The notes: generated from the letters alone by a model not told the origin. DNA of 64,000 nucleotides from Flavobacteriaceae bacterium (GCA_009886755.1 QXYU01000030.1:19520-83519); one strand, 5' to 3'; shown: positions 1 through 9,338, numbered from the stretch's first letter. Made by a program: numbers and translations.

Positions 1-617
1 TTTTGGGAGCCAGTAATTACCGTGGGGACGTTGGTCCTTCCTACTTTCTGTACCCCAACAGTCCCGCTTTTGGGATTGTCTATAAATGGAATGTCACCAC
101 ACGCTATTCCCTGCGATTCAGTGCCATCAATTCTACCTTGATCGGTAGTGATTACAAGGCCAACGATCTCAATCGTTTTTCGCGTGCTTATCGGTTTAAA
201 AATAATGTTAGCGAAGTAAGCGCGGGGGTAGAAATTAATTTTGTGGAATTCAACCTTCATACAGGGACCCCAGATTTTTCCCCTTACCTCTTTTTAGGTC
301 TTAGTTATGTGGATTACAATCTTTTTTACTTCAATGGCCCTCCTCCTGCAGAACAGATCGAATATGACGGGGAACAAAAAGTGGCTATCCCCATTGTGGT
401 TGGATTCAAAACAAACCCCAGCCCCCTTGTGGTACTCGGATTTGAAGTCGGTTTACGCTACGCCCTAACGGACAATTTGGACGGTAGTACCCCAATTGAA
501 GAGTTTGATTTTGCACGCTACGGAGACTTCTCTAATAATGATTGGTATATTTTTTCTGGCTTGACAATTTCATTTACCTTTGGCGACCTACCATGTTACT
601 GTAAAGAAAAGAGATGA
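1..617 (+). CDS. DUF6089-like outer-membrane beta-barrel protein, 5' end outside window
   Basis: The reading frame is already open at the left edge, so the signal peptide and start lie upstream; the TTG at position 3 falls inside the conserved body (G-A-S-N-Y-x-G-D) and is not a credible start. About 204 C-terminal residues are visible, with alternating hydrophobic/aromatic strands typical of small outer-membrane barrels and a 'vsaGvEinFvEFNLH' type core. From memory this resembles the DUF6089 family that sits directly before uppS in flavobacteria; function unknown, probably envelope-related. Its TGA overlaps the uppS ATG (ATGA), indicating translational coupling. The family call is by recollection of sequence and synteny. 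Confidence 0.75.
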   Translation, partial: LGASNYRGDVGPSYFLYPNSPAFGIVYKWNVTTRYSLRFSAINSTLIGSDYKANDLNRFSRAYRFKNNVSEVSAGVEINFVEFNLHTGTPDFSPYLFLGLSYVDYNLFYFNGPPPAEQIEYDGEQKVAIPIVVGFKTNPSPLVVLGFEVGLRYALTDNLDGSTPIEEFDFARYGDFSNNDWYIFSGLTISFTFGDLPCYCKEKR

Positions 618-1351
618 AAGGCGCATTGGACCTAGAAAAACTCCCGAAACACCTGGCCATCATTATGGATGGAAATGGACGTTGGGCGGCTGAAAAAGGA
701 AAAAACAGGCTTTTTGGACACAAAAACGGCATACAGTCCGTTCGTGCCATCGTGGAAGAGTCCGCACGATTGGGTATTCAACACCTGACTTTATATGCTT
801 TTTCTACAGAAAACTGGCAGCGTCCTAAAGAAGAAATTGGAACGCTGATGCGATTGCTGGTTCAATCCCTTCGCAGTGAGTTTGAAAAACTGTTAGAAAA
901 CAACATCAAACTGCAAGCCATTGGTCAAATTGAGACCCTGCCGCGAAGCGTACAGAATGAATTACTTCACGTAATCAACAAAACAGCCATTAACACAAAC
1001 ATGACCCTGACCCTAGCCTTGAGCTATGGAGCAAGGGAAGAAATCGTGTCTGCAACAAAAAAACTGAGTGAACTCGTTAAAAATAACTTAATTTCACCCG
1101 ATGATATTGACGAATCGGCTTTAAATGAACATCTTTACACTCAACAACTACCAGATGTTGACTTACTTATTCGCACAAGCGGGGAACAACGCATTAGCAA
1201 CTTTTTACTTTGGCAAATCGCCTATGCAGAGTTGTATTTTACAGACGTTTTTTGGCCCGATTTTCGCGAGAAAAGTCTCCATTCAGCCCTTCTAAACTAT
1301 CAGCAACGCGAACGAAGATTTGGTAAAACCAGCGCACAAATTAATGCATAA
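614..1351 (+). CDS. uppS: Isoprenyl transferase (undecaprenyl diphosphate synthase)
   Basis: Cytosolic cis-prenyltransferase that condenses isopentenyl diphosphate onto farnesyl diphosphate to make the C55 lipid carrier for peptidoglycan and O-antigen synthesis. The 245 residues match the usual family length. Visible motifs: MDGNGRWA at residues 18-25, with Asp19 as the catalytic/Mg-binding residue; LYAFSTENW at 60-68; and RTSGEQR at 187-193 followed by SN, the diphosphate-binding region. The ATG overlaps the stop of the upstream barrel gene by four bases, and the 3' end overlaps the bamA start by eight, so the three genes are almost certainly co-transcribed. Confidence 0.97.
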   Translation: MKGALDLEKLPKHLAIIMDGNGRWAAEKGKNRLFGHKNGIQSVRAIVEESARLGIQHLTLYAFSTENWQRPKEEIGTLMRLLVQSLRSEFEKLLENNIKLQAIGQIETLPRSVQNELLHVINKTAINTNMTLTLALSYGAREEIVSATKKLSELVKNNLISPDDIDESALNEHLYTQQLPDVDLLIRTSGEQRISNFLLWQIAYAELYFTDVFWPDFREKSLHSALLNYQQRERRFGKTSAQINA

Positions 1352-3887
1352 GCTCTTTTTCAGAACCTTTTTTGTAACTGCCCTTTTATTCCTCTCAGGA
1401 AGCAGTTCCCTATTGGCACAAACCAGCACATTTGAAAAGGGGAAACGCTACATGATTGACAGTATTGAAGTTGTAGGACTCAAAACCTATAACGCCAAAA
1501 CCGTCATTTCCTACAGCGGTCTTCAAAAAGGCCAGACCATCCAAGTGCCTGGTGAAGACATTAGCAAAGTGATCAATAAGCTGTGGAAATTGGAATTCTT
1601 TAGTGATATCAACTTTTACGTAACCCGAGTCGATGGGGACAAGATTGACCTGCAACTTGAAATCAAAGAACTTCCTACACTCAGCGATGTAAAGATTGAA
1701 GGGCTTCGGAAAAGCAAAGCTGAAACCATCATCAAAGAAACCGAACTGACAAGCGGAAAAAAACTCTCAGAGAGCTTTTTGACCAATACCAAAAACTACA
1801 TTGTCAACAAATACAAGAAAAACGGTTATCTCAATACCAAAGTGACTCTAAATACTATTCCAGATGATACGGTGCCAGGTACCAACAACCTGAAAATGGT
1901 AGTGAAAGTGGATCGTGGATCCCCTGTCAAGATAAAAGACATTGACTTTGAAGGCAACGAAGTTTTTGGAGCTGCTAAGCTGCGTATGAAGTTGAAAAAA
2001 ACAAAAAAGAGATTCCCCCTTCGCTTCTGGAAAAAATCCAAGTTTATTGCTAAAGAATACGAAGAAGACAAGAAAAATCTAATCGATTTCTACAAAGAAA
2101 AAGGCTATCGCGATGCACGAATCATTACTGATTCCATTATCTCTATAGAGGATAAGTCAATGGCTATTCAATTGAAAATCCAAGAAGGAAATCGCTACTA
2201 CTTTGGGGATATCAGTTATTTAGGAAATTCTGCCTACACCAACGACCAGCTCAACCGTGTGTTGGGAATTGCTCCGGGAGATCCTTACAATGGAGTGCTT
2301 TTAAAAGAACGCATTCAGGATGAGAAACCCGATGCAAACGATTTGTCCAATCTCTATCAGAACAATGGGTATTTGTTCTCCAATATCAATGCCGTTGAAG
2401 TCAGTGCCGAAAACGACACTATTGATATGGAAATTCGAGTTAACGAAGGGAAGTTGGCCCGCTTTAATAAAATTTCAGTAATCGGAAACGATAAGACCAA
2501 CGACCACGTTATTTTTCGTGAAGTACGCACCAAACCCGGAGAGCTCTACAGCAAAGACAAAGTGGTTCGAACCGTTCGAGAGCTCGGGCAACTGGGCTTT
2601 TTCGATGCGGAACAAATCTCTCCAAACTTTAAAAATGTAGATCCAAACAACGGCACTGTGGACATTGAACTTGGATTGGTCGAATCCGGTGCCAGTCAGA
2701 TTGAATTGCAAGGAGGTTATGGCGGTGGTGGTTTTATCGGAACCCTTGGACTGTCTTTCAACAACTTCTCCATGCAGAATCTGTGGAACAAAAAAGCTTA
2801 CAAGCCTCTACCGATGGGAGATGGGCAAAGCCTAGCCCTACGTTTGCAAGCAAGTCAATTTTATAGCACATACAGTTTCAGTTTTTCAGAGCCGTGGCTG
2901 GGAGGAAGACAACCCGTTCAGTTTTCAACCTCATTATCCCACACCAATCAGTATCGCTACGACTATTTTACCCGACGAGCAGACAAAAGCCAATCGTTTG
3001 AAATTTCAGGAATTTCGATTGGGTTAGCACGACGTCTCAAGGTTCCGGATGACTTTTTTACTCTTTCCCAATCCTTGGGCTATCAATATTACAACCTAAA
3101 CAATTATTACACGGGGCTGTTTACTTTTGGAGATGGAGAGGCTAGCAATCTGACCTATACCATTGCACTATCACGTAATAACACCTATACCAACCCGATA
3201 TTTCCAACGGGAGGTTCTACTTTTTCCATCAGTGCTAAATTCACTCCTCCCTATTCGTTATTTAACGACATCGACTATGCCGACTTGAAAAACCAAGCCA
3301 AATATCAGGATCTTCAAGGAAATGTGCTACAAGACAAAATAGACCAAGAACGTTTTCGTTGGTTGGAATACTACAAATTGAAATTTAACGGAACCTGGTA
3401 CACCCAGTTGATCGGGAAACTAATACTTAAAACCCAAACAGACTTTGGATTTATTGGCGCCTACAACCAAGACCGTGGCTTCATTCCTTTTGAGCGATTT
3501 TATTTGGGAGGTGATGGAATGGCCAATTTTGCCATGGATGGAAGAGAAAATATTGCCCTCCGTGGATATGAAAACCAATCGCTTTCCAGTAGAGACGGTT
3601 CCATTATTTACAATAAGTTCTCCCTAGAACTCCGATATCCGGTGACACTCAAGCCCTCTGCTTCGATCTATGCGCTCACTTTCTTAGAATCAGGAAACGG
3701 CTATGATAGCTTCCGTGCCTTCAATCCATTTGAGTCCAAACGCTCCGCAGGAGCTGGGGTTCGAATTTTTATGCCAGCATTTGGATTGCTAGGTATTGAC
3801 TTTGGATATGGCTTCGACAATGTCGATCCAAACTCCAGCTCACCTAATGGCTGGGAAACGCATTTTATTATTGGACAGAACTTCTAA
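1344..3887 (+). CDS. bamA: Outer-membrane protein assembly factor BamA
   Basis: Omp85-family insertase that folds beta-barrel proteins into the outer membrane. I chose ATG 1344 over an in-frame TTG at 1320 because it places a clean signal peptide (MHKLFFRTFF... ending in LLAQ) at the N-terminus and gives an eight-base overlap with uppS. The 847 residues comprise a series of POTRA-type repeats (roughly residues 35-440, each with 'xVxGNxxxxxxxI' strands) followed by the Omp85 barrel. The protein ends in phenylalanine, the usual C-terminal barrel signal. The next two genes are Skp-like chaperones that act in the same pathway, the normal arrangement in Bacteroidota. Confidence 0.95.
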   Translation: MHKLFFRTFFVTALLFLSGSSSLLAQTSTFEKGKRYMIDSIEVVGLKTYNAKTVISYSGLQKGQTIQVPGEDISKVINKLWKLEFFSDINFYVTRVDGDKIDLQLEIKELPTLSDVKIEGLRKSKAETIIKETELTSGKKLSESFLTNTKNYIVNKYKKNGYLNTKVTLNTIPDDTVPGTNNLKMVVKVDRGSPVKIKDIDFEGNEVFGAAKLRMKLKKTKKRFPLRFWKKSKFIAKEYEEDKKNLIDFYKEKGYRDARIITDSIISIEDKSMAIQLKIQEGNRYYFGDISYLGNSAYTNDQLNRVLGIAPGDPYNGVLLKERIQDEKPDANDLSNLYQNNGYLFSNINAVEVSAENDTIDMEIRVNEGKLARFNKISVIGNDKTNDHVIFREVRTKPGELYSKDKVVRTVRELGQLGFFDAEQISPNFKNVDPNNGTVDIELGLVESGASQIELQGGYGGGGFIGTLGLSFNNFSMQNLWNKKAYKPLPMGDGQSLALRLQASQFYSTYSFSFSEPWLGGRQPVQFSTSLSHTNQYRYDYFTRRADKSQSFEISGISIGLARRLKVPDDFFTLSQSLGYQYYNLNNYYTGLFTFGDGEASNLTYTIALSRNNTYTNPIFPTGGSTFSISAKFTPPYSLFNDIDYADLKNQAKYQDLQGNVLQDKIDQERFRWLEYYKLKFNGTWYTQLIGKLILKTQTDFGFIGAYNQDRGFIPFERFYLGGDGMANFAMDGRENIALRGYENQSLSSRDGSIIYNKFSLELRYPVTLKPSASIYALTFLESGNGYDSFRAFNPFESKRSAGAGVRIFMPAFGLLGIDFGYGFDNVDPNSSSPNGWETHFIIGQNF

Positions 3888-3934
3888 AATATAACGCTCA
3901 TTTTAACGTTATGTAAGTACTAAACATATTGATT

Positions 3935-4513
3935 ATGCGCCCTTTAATCCCTTTTCTTTTGCTCTGCCTGCTCGCAGTTAACCCTGTCGAGGCGCAACGT
4001 GGAGCGCGTGTTGGTTATATTGACATGGATATCATCCTGGAAAATATCTCTGAATACAAAAAAGCCAGCCTCCTCTTGGATCAAAGGATTGAAGAGTGGA
4101 AAAAAGAAATTGAATTGAAAAAAATTGAACTAAAACAACTACAGGATCAATTGAATGCTGAGCGTGTGCTCCTCACCCCAGAGCTAATCGCTGACCGCGA
4201 ATTAGAAATTAAAGACTTTGCAGGAGAGGTCGTGAACTTACAAGAAAAACGGTTTGGGCCCCGAGGCGATCGAATTACACAACGTAACCTTTTATTAAAG
4301 CCTATTCAAGACCAAGTACTTACTGTGGTGCGAACCATTGCCCGAGAAAAAAAATACGATTACATTTTTGACAGATCTGCCGATATTGTTATGTTGTATT
4401 CTTCAAAAAATTACGATATTAGCGACCTAGTTCTTAAAAGAATCAATTCACAGCAAAAGCTGAAGGCTCGAAAAGAAAAATTAAAAGCCTTAAAAGAAAA
4501 AATAGATAATTAA
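3935..4513 (+). CDS. OmpH/Skp-family periplasmic chaperone (first copy)
   Basis: Skp-like holdase for outer-membrane proteins in transit through the periplasm. ATG 3935 is preferred to the in-frame TTG at 3929; it begins a signal peptide ending near A-x-A-Q. The mature protein opens with the family strand RVGYIDMDIIL, then has a long charged, lysine/glutamate-rich coiled coil with heptads from about residue 45 to 120. It returns to a small beta segment (YDYIFDRSADIVMLY) and a very basic tail. The total of 192 residues is slightly longer than the second copy because of that tail. It lies between bamA and a paralogue, so the pair probably supports BamA. Confidence 0.9.
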   Translation: MRPLIPFLLLCLLAVNPVEAQRGARVGYIDMDIILENISEYKKASLLLDQRIEEWKKEIELKKIELKQLQDQLNAERVLLTPELIADRELEIKDFAGEVVNLQEKRFGPRGDRITQRNLLLKPIQDQVLTVVRTIAREKKYDYIFDRSADIVMLYSSKNYDISDLVLKRINSQQKLKARKEKLKALKEKIDN

Positions 4514-4537
4514 CGCCCCCTCAATAACAAATAAATT

Positions 4538-5041
4538 ATGAAACACTTGAAACAACTTTTTACCGTGGCATTACTTATGGTTGCTACCGTATCTATGGCG
4601 CAAAGCAAAGTAGCTCACATTGAAGTTCAAAAACTTATCAGTGAAATGCCCGAAGTAATCGCTGCTCAAAAAGAAATTTCAGAATTGGAAAAAACCTATT
4701 CAACGGATTTGGAAAACTCTGTCAAAGAATACCAAACCAAGGCGCAGACCTATGCTGCCGACGCAGAAAACCAAACAGAAATCATCAATCAAAAACGTCG
4801 TACTGAGTTGGAAGGCATCCAACAATCATTGGAGCAGTTCCGTCAACAAGCTGCACAAGATCTTCAAAAAAAGCAAGTCGAAATGATGCGCCCTTTGTAT
4901 GAAAAAGCACGTTCAGCCATCGAAAAGGTCGCTACTGCTCAAGGTTTCAACTATGTCTTGGATTCTTCTGCCGGTGGAAGCGTAATCATGGCGAAAGGCA
5001 CTGATATAATGACTGAGGTTAAAAAGGAATTAGGATTCTAA
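4538..5041 (+). CDS. OmpH/Skp-family periplasmic chaperone (second copy)
   Basis: A 167-residue secreted chaperone with a signal peptide ending in SMAQ. It has the strand KVAHIEVQKLI, a central coiled coil rich in Gln/Glu/Lys (about residues 40-115), and the closing family motif FNYVLDSSAGGSVI. This length is typical of Bacteroidota OmpH. It is 24 bases after the first copy and is the last gene before a strong hairpin terminator, so it closes the uppS-bamA-ompH-ompH operon. The two copies differ most in their C-terminal tails, the first being lysine-rich. Confidence 0.92.
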   Translation: MKHLKQLFTVALLMVATVSMAQSKVAHIEVQKLISEMPEVIAAQKEISELEKTYSTDLENSVKEYQTKAQTYAADAENQTEIINQKRRTELEGIQQSLEQFRQQAAQDLQKKQVEMMRPLYEKARSAIEKVATAQGFNYVLDSSAGGSVIMAKGTDIMTEVKKELGF

Positions 5042-5062
5042 GAATCCCATTTACTTCTATTG

Positions 5063-5094
5063 AAAAACTGCTTCTAAGGAGGCAGTTTTTTTTT
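5063..5094 (+). terminator. Rho-independent terminator of the uppS-bamA-ompH operon
   Basis: An A5-CTGC arm (5063-5071) pairs with GCAG-T5 (5082-5090), with further pairing possible inside, followed by an eight- to nine-base T run. It begins 22 bases after the ompH stop. The A-rich left side means it may also act on the convergent gene ending at 5099. Confidence 0.85.
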
Positions 5095-5098
5095 GCCC

Positions 5099-5614
5099 TC
5101 ATTCTTGGGTAAACCAAGAGGAATAGGTGATGTAATTGCGTGCAATACGTTCTATTTCGCCTTCCATTAGCTCTTTTGACGTAGGTTTTAAGAATTTGGC
5201 TGGAACGCCTGCATAAACACTTCCTGGAGGTACCTGCGTATTTTTTGGTAACACACTTCCGGCAGCAATCACACTGCCCTTACCTATCACACAATGATCC
5301 ATAATGATACTTCCCATCCCAATGAGGACTTTATCTTCTATGGTACATCCATGCACCAACGCATTATGACCAATGGAGACGTCATTCCCAATGGTAGTGG
5401 CAGCGGTTTCAAAAGTGCCATGAATAACCACCCCATCTTGAATATTGACGCGATCTCCAATTTGAATGCAATTGACATCCCCCCGAACCACCGCTTGAAA
5501 CCACACAGAGCATTGAGACCCCATACGAACCTCACCAATCAAAGTGGCGTTTTCAGCAATAAAACATTCAGAACCGTATTCAGGAGTAAATCCACGAACT
5601 GTTTTTAAAAGCAT
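5099..5614 (-). CDS. Gamma-carbonic anhydrase family (left-handed beta-helix) protein
   Basis: A 171-residue hexapeptide-repeat protein of the YrdA/PaaY/gamma-carbonic anhydrase type, predicted trimeric and cytosolic. The repeats run through most of the chain (for example VVRGDVNCIQIGD, IGDRVNIQDG, IGHNALVHGCTI). The three conserved metal-binding histidines are visible at His65, His83 and His88. Members are either carbonic anhydrases or acetyltransferase-like proteins of unclear substrate, so enzymatic activity is an inference. It is convergent with the ompH operon and stands alone. A -7-like element one base off consensus (TAGTTTTA) lies upstream. Confidence 0.88.
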   Translation of the reverse strand: MLLKTVRGFTPEYGSECFIAENATLIGEVRMGSQCSVWFQAVVRGDVNCIQIGDRVNIQDGVVIHGTFETAATTIGNDVSIGHNALVHGCTIEDKVLIGMGSIIMDHCVIGKGSVIAAGSVLPKNTQVPPGSVYAGVPAKFLKPTSKELMEGEIERIARNYITYSSWFTQE

Positions 5615-5702
5615 CCTATTTTTTTCTAAAACTAGGGTTTTTTAAGGACAGTTGCTAGTGGGCTAATCCTCCTAACTTTTGTAATTTTGAAAAAAAAGAA
5701 AA

Positions 5703-6593
5703 ATGAGTCTCTACACTGTTCAAGGAAGATGTAAAAAAGGAAATGCGATTGCCCAGTTCTCCGTGCAACCTCCACTCCCTTTAGAAAAAGCATTTCATTT
5801 CAATACCATTGACGAAGCCAAAGAAGCACCCCTAGCCCAACAGCTCTTTTATTTGCCTTTTGTGAAATCAGTGGCTCTGGAAAATGCAGAAATTAAAATT
5901 GAACGTTTCAATATTTTGGAATGGGAAGACGTGCTCACTGAAGTCTCTGAGCAACTACAGAATTACCTCAACGATGGCGGAGAGATTGTTACCGACCAAT
6001 TGGCTGCTAAACAAGTTCCCGTAACCGTATATGCTGAACAAACCCCCAATCCTGCAGTGATGAAGTTTGTAGCCAACAAGATGTTGGTAGAGGAGCTGCA
6101 AGAATTCAAAAGTATTGATGACACCAATGATGCCCCTTTGGCGCAAGCGCTTTTTCATTTTCCTTTTGTCAAAGAAATTTTTATAGACACCAACTATATC
6201 TCCATTACCAAATACGAAGTCGCCGAATGGGAAGCCATTACGATGGAGTTACGGGAGTTTATCCGTACTCACTTGGTCGATGGAAAAAAGGTGGTGTCAG
6301 CACCCAAAAAGGAAACACAATCCGTCCAGGAGGCACCGAGTATTGACCGAACGCCCGCTGAACAAAAAATTGTCAATATCCTCGAAGAGTATATAAAACC
6401 TGCTGTAGCCTCCGATGGTGGTAACATTGCATTTTCCCAATACGATGAAGATAGTAAAGTGGTAGAAGTAGTACTTCAGGGCGCCTGTAGTGGCTGTCCT
6501 TCCTCTACCTTTACGCTCAAAAATGGTATCGAAAATATGCTAAAAGAAATGATGCCTGGTCAGGTCAATAGCGTTAGTGCCATTAACGGATAA
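5703..6593 (+). CDS. NifU/Nfu family iron-sulfur cluster carrier with duplicated N-domain
   Basis: Predicted Fe-S cluster carrier that delivers clusters to apoproteins. The 296 residues fall into three parts: residues 1-100 and 103-198 are two repeats of the Nfu N-terminal domain (both contain 'APLAQxLFxxPFVK' and 'EW' motifs), and residues 218-290 form the NifU C-terminal domain with Cys262 and Cys265 in C-S-G-C. Only the second repeat keeps the T-P-N-P-A-V-M-K-F signature; the first is degenerate there. The YyaL-like gene begins one base after the stop if its GTG start is right. A TAATTTTG -7-like box is at 5682-5689. Confidence 0.9.
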   Translation: MSLYTVQGRCKKGNAIAQFSVQPPLPLEKAFHFNTIDEAKEAPLAQQLFYLPFVKSVALENAEIKIERFNILEWEDVLTEVSEQLQNYLNDGGEIVTDQLAAKQVPVTVYAEQTPNPAVMKFVANKMLVEELQEFKSIDDTNDAPLAQALFHFPFVKEIFIDTNYISITKYEVAEWEAITMELREFIRTHLVDGKKVVSAPKKETQSVQEAPSIDRTPAEQKIVNILEEYIKPAVASDGGNIAFSQYDEDSKVVEVVLQGACSGCPSSTFTLKNGIENMLKEMMPGQVNSVSAING

Positions 6594-6594
6594 G

Positions 6595-8631
6595 GTGGCT
6601 AGTTCCAACATCTTAGGAAAAGAAAGCAGCCCCTACCTAAAACAACACGCCAATAATCCAGTCCATTGGCAAACCTGGGAAAAGACAGATTTTGAAAAAC
6701 TTCAAAAAGAAAACAAGCTCTTGCTGATTAGCATTGGCTATGCTACCTGTCATTGGTGTCATGTGATGGAACACGAATGTTTTGAATCGGAAGTCGTAGC
6801 CGAACAAATGAATGCCGACTTTCATTGCATTAAAATCGATCGAGAAGAACGCCCCGACTTGGATCATATCTATATGCAGGCCCTTCAATTGCTTTGCGGT
6901 CAAGGCGGCTGGCCTTTGAATATTGTTGCCCTGCCCGATGGTCGACCGATCTGGGGATGCACCTACCTCCCCAAAGAAAAATGGCAGGCATCCCTTCAAA
7001 AAATTAAAAACTTACAAGATGAAAAACCAGCCTATTTACTAGAATACGCACAACAATTTGAACAAGGGTTATTGGAAAATCAAAAACTGGAGATCACATC
7101 CGAGTCAAAAAAAGATGCTTCTTCTTTTGAAACTTTTTTACCCGAACTTCTTAAAGGGCGTGATACGCTTTGGGGGGGCTATCGAGCACCAAAATTTCCA
7201 ATGCCCGTCCAATTACAGTGTTTTCAAATGGCGGCCTTTTTCGGGATTAGCGAAGCGGCGCAGGAACATTTTGAAATCACGCTTAGCAAAATTGCCTTAG
7301 GTGGAATCCATGATCCTATTGAAGGTGGCTTTTCGCGCTATTCGGTTGATGCACACTGGCATATTCCTCATTTTGAAAAAATGGGTTATGACAATGGGCA
7401 ATTGTTGTCCGTCTTTAGTGAAGCCTATTTGGAAAAACCCATCCCCTTGTATAAAGATCGGATATACAGTATTTACCGTTTTTTAAAAACCCGCTTACAG
7501 CAGGATCCTGGCGGTTTTTCCTGTGCTCTTGATGCCGATAGTTTTAATTCCGAGGGGAAACCTGAAGAAGGTGCCTATTATGTTTGGCAAAAGGAAGAGC
7601 TTAAAGCGCTTCTCGGGGCAGATTATGATCTTTTTCAAGACGTTTACAACCACAACGACATCGCGCATTGGGAAAAAGAAAATTATGTTCTTTTTCAAAC
7701 TGAAAGCCTGACTTCTTATGCTGCAAAGAACGGGCAATCCGCTACAAGCCTCCAAAAGCAACTGGAAAAGTGCCGTCAACTATTAGAAAAAGCCCGCCAA
7801 AAACGTCCACAACCCCTTACTGACACAAAGGTTCTTAGCGGTTGGAATAGTCTTATAGCCACGGGCTTATGCAAAGCCTATCAAGCGACTCAAGACCCTG
7901 CCCTAAAGCAAATGGCCCTCAAGACATTGGCCTTTATAAAAACAGAGATGATCAATCCTGAAGGGCAACTTATCCGAGTTTGGAAGAAAGACAACGAAGG
8001 CTTTCTTGAAGACTATGCGTTGTTGATTCAAGCCTTGATTCGAGCTTACAAAACCTTTTTTGACAGTGAATGGCTTAGCCTTGCCCAAACACTTATGGAC
8101 TATTCTCTTCAAGCTTTTTACGATCCAGAAATTGACTTTTTTTATTTCAAAAATAAAAAGCACAACGACAGCCTATTCAACCCCATTGAGATTGAGGACA
8201 ATGTCATTTCCTCTTCCAATGCAGTGATGACTGAAAATCAGTGGTGGCTGGGGCGTTATTTTTCCAATGGTTCGTGGACGCAAGCGGCTAAGAATCGAGT
8301 CCAACGCATGCAATCCAAAATAGAATCTTACCCGAGAGGGTATGCCTTATGGATACAATTAGGCCTCTTGCAAGAACAAACCGAGGTGGAGCTTGTGATT
8401 GCCGGACCCGAAGCATCCCAACATATTGCCCAATTTGCCTTTGCTTACCAACCTCACTTATGTTTGCTCATCAGTGAAAAAACTGAAGACGAAAAGGTAT
8501 TTCCCTTGCTAGAAAACCGGATGGATTCCCAATCAACACGCTTCTACGTTTGCAAAAATCAAAGTTGCTTACTCCCAACCGATTCCGAAGATCAAGCCCG
8601 AGAGCAACTTAGAACAGCTCTTAGCTTTTAG
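6595..8631 (+). CDS. Thioredoxin-domain (DUF255/YyaL/SPATA20-like) protein
   Basis: Large cytosolic protein with an N-terminal thioredoxin-like DUF255 domain and an alpha/alpha six-barrel-like C-terminal half; in vivo role unknown, although the family is very widespread. GTG 6595 is preferred because homologues begin a few residues before the conserved S-P-Y-L-x-Q-H-A-N-N-P-V-x-W, and it sits one base after the nifU stop; a GTG at 6577 would overlap nifU. The motif A-T-C-H-W-C-H-V-M places Cys52 and Cys55 in a CxxC pair. Further family blocks are QGGWPLN and HIPHFEKMGYDNGQL. The 3' end overlaps tsaB by 11 bases on the opposite strand. Confidence 0.88.
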   Translation: MASSNILGKESSPYLKQHANNPVHWQTWEKTDFEKLQKENKLLLISIGYATCHWCHVMEHECFESEVVAEQMNADFHCIKIDREERPDLDHIYMQALQLLCGQGGWPLNIVALPDGRPIWGCTYLPKEKWQASLQKIKNLQDEKPAYLLEYAQQFEQGLLENQKLEITSESKKDASSFETFLPELLKGRDTLWGGYRAPKFPMPVQLQCFQMAAFFGISEAAQEHFEITLSKIALGGIHDPIEGGFSRYSVDAHWHIPHFEKMGYDNGQLLSVFSEAYLEKPIPLYKDRIYSIYRFLKTRLQQDPGGFSCALDADSFNSEGKPEEGAYYVWQKEELKALLGADYDLFQDVYNHNDIAHWEKENYVLFQTESLTSYAAKNGQSATSLQKQLEKCRQLLEKARQKRPQPLTDTKVLSGWNSLIATGLCKAYQATQDPALKQMALKTLAFIKTEMINPEGQLIRVWKKDNEGFLEDYALLIQALIRAYKTFFDSEWLSLAQTLMDYSLQAFYDPEIDFFYFKNKKHNDSLFNPIEIEDNVISSSNAVMTENQWWLGRYFSNGSWTQAAKNRVQRMQSKIESYPRGYALWIQLGLLQEQTEVELVIAGPEASQHIAQFAFAYQPHLCLLISEKTEDEKVFPLLENRMDSQSTRFYVCKNQSCLLPTDSEDQAREQLRTALSF

Positions 8632-9298
8632 GTGGAGTGGTATAGAATTCCTTAAGATAAAACGGTTCGAAATAAGCCAAATCCTCGAAAGCCTTGGCTT
8701 CAAACTTCTGCGTACCAAGCCGCACCATTTGTTGTACCGAAGGCTGTAAAATCTCCGCCTTAAAAACGGCATTGGGGTGATTTAGAATTTTTTGAAATTT
8801 TTCTTGCCCGTCACCCACAAAAAGACATTTGTTTTTATCCAGATAGGGCGAAAAGGAATTGGACTCTAATACTTCTGCCCAAGGGGACTCAATTTGTTTC
8901 CCCCTAGTGTCAAAAACCGCCGTAAACACTTCCATTCTTCGCGCATCAATTAAAGGAATGATAAAAGCTGAAGTTTGGGAGCAGACTGCCTCAGCCAATG
9001 TTTCTAGGCTCCCTACGCCCACCAATGGAATTTGAAGTGCAAAACAGAGTCCCTTGGCTGCGGCCACCCCAATCCGAAGTCCCGTATAGGAACCTGGCCC
9101 TTTTCCTACCACTACGCCGGACAAATCAGTCATCGATAGTGCTGCTTTTTCGAGGACACCATTGATAAAAGGGTGTAGTTTTTCGGCATGGCTAAAAGAT
9201 GCCTCGCTCAATTCTTCCAAAGCAAGAAGTTTTCCGTTTCGACTTATCCCTACCGAACAGTTTTTACTTGAGGTTTCTAAATACAACAGATTAGACAC
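8621..9298 (-). CDS. tsaB: tRNA threonylcarbamoyladenosine biosynthesis protein TsaB
   Basis: A 225-residue ASKHA-fold protein that partners TsaD in making t6A37 in ANN-decoding tRNAs. The N-terminus LLYLETSSKNCSVGIS is the first ATPase-fold strand pair, and GKGPGSYTGLRIG (about residues 65-77) is the family signature. It lacks the metal-binding histidines of TsaD, as expected for TsaB. It is separated from the upstream efflux operon by a terminator. A TACTTTTG -7 box lies only five bases before the ATG, so the transcript may be almost leaderless. Confidence 0.95.
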   Translation of the reverse strand: MSNLLYLETSSKNCSVGISRNGKLLALEELSEASFSHAEKLHPFINGVLEKAALSMTDLSGVVVGKGPGSYTGLRIGVAAAKGLCFALQIPLVGVGSLETLAEAVCSQTSAFIIPLIDARRMEVFTAVFDTRGKQIESPWAEVLESNSFSPYLDKNKCLFVGDGQEKFQKILNHPNAVFKAEILQPSVQQMVRLGTQKFEAKAFEDLAYFEPFYLKEFYTTPPKS

Positions 9299-9302
9299 CC
9301 TG

Positions 9303-9310
9303 CAAAAGTA
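9303..9310 (-). promoter_or_regulatory. -7 promoter box for tsaB
   Basis: On the minus strand this reads TACTTTTG, an exact match to the Bacteroidota TAnnTTTG element, immediately after the efflux-operon terminator. No TTG at the -33 position was found. Confidence 0.5.
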
Positions 9311-9338
9311 AAAAACCCATGCGGGTAGGCATGGGTTT
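9310..9338 (-). terminator. Terminator of the efflux operon
   Basis: A perfect 10-bp stem (AAACCCATGC at 9313-9322 with GCATGGGTTT at 9329-9338, six-base loop) is followed on the minus strand by a T6 run. It lies 21 bases after the tolC stop and just before the tsaB promoter. Confidence 0.88.

Noticed and set aside
1320..1343. TTG start for bamA, 24 bases upstream
   Set aside because: ATG 1344 places a clean signal peptide at the N-terminus and is the stronger codon; the extra residues are hydrophilic and overlap uppS more.
5294..5608. Plus-strand 104-codon frame over the gamma-carbonic anhydrase-like gene
   Set aside because: It is the antisense shadow of a clear hexapeptide protein and has no recognisable domain.
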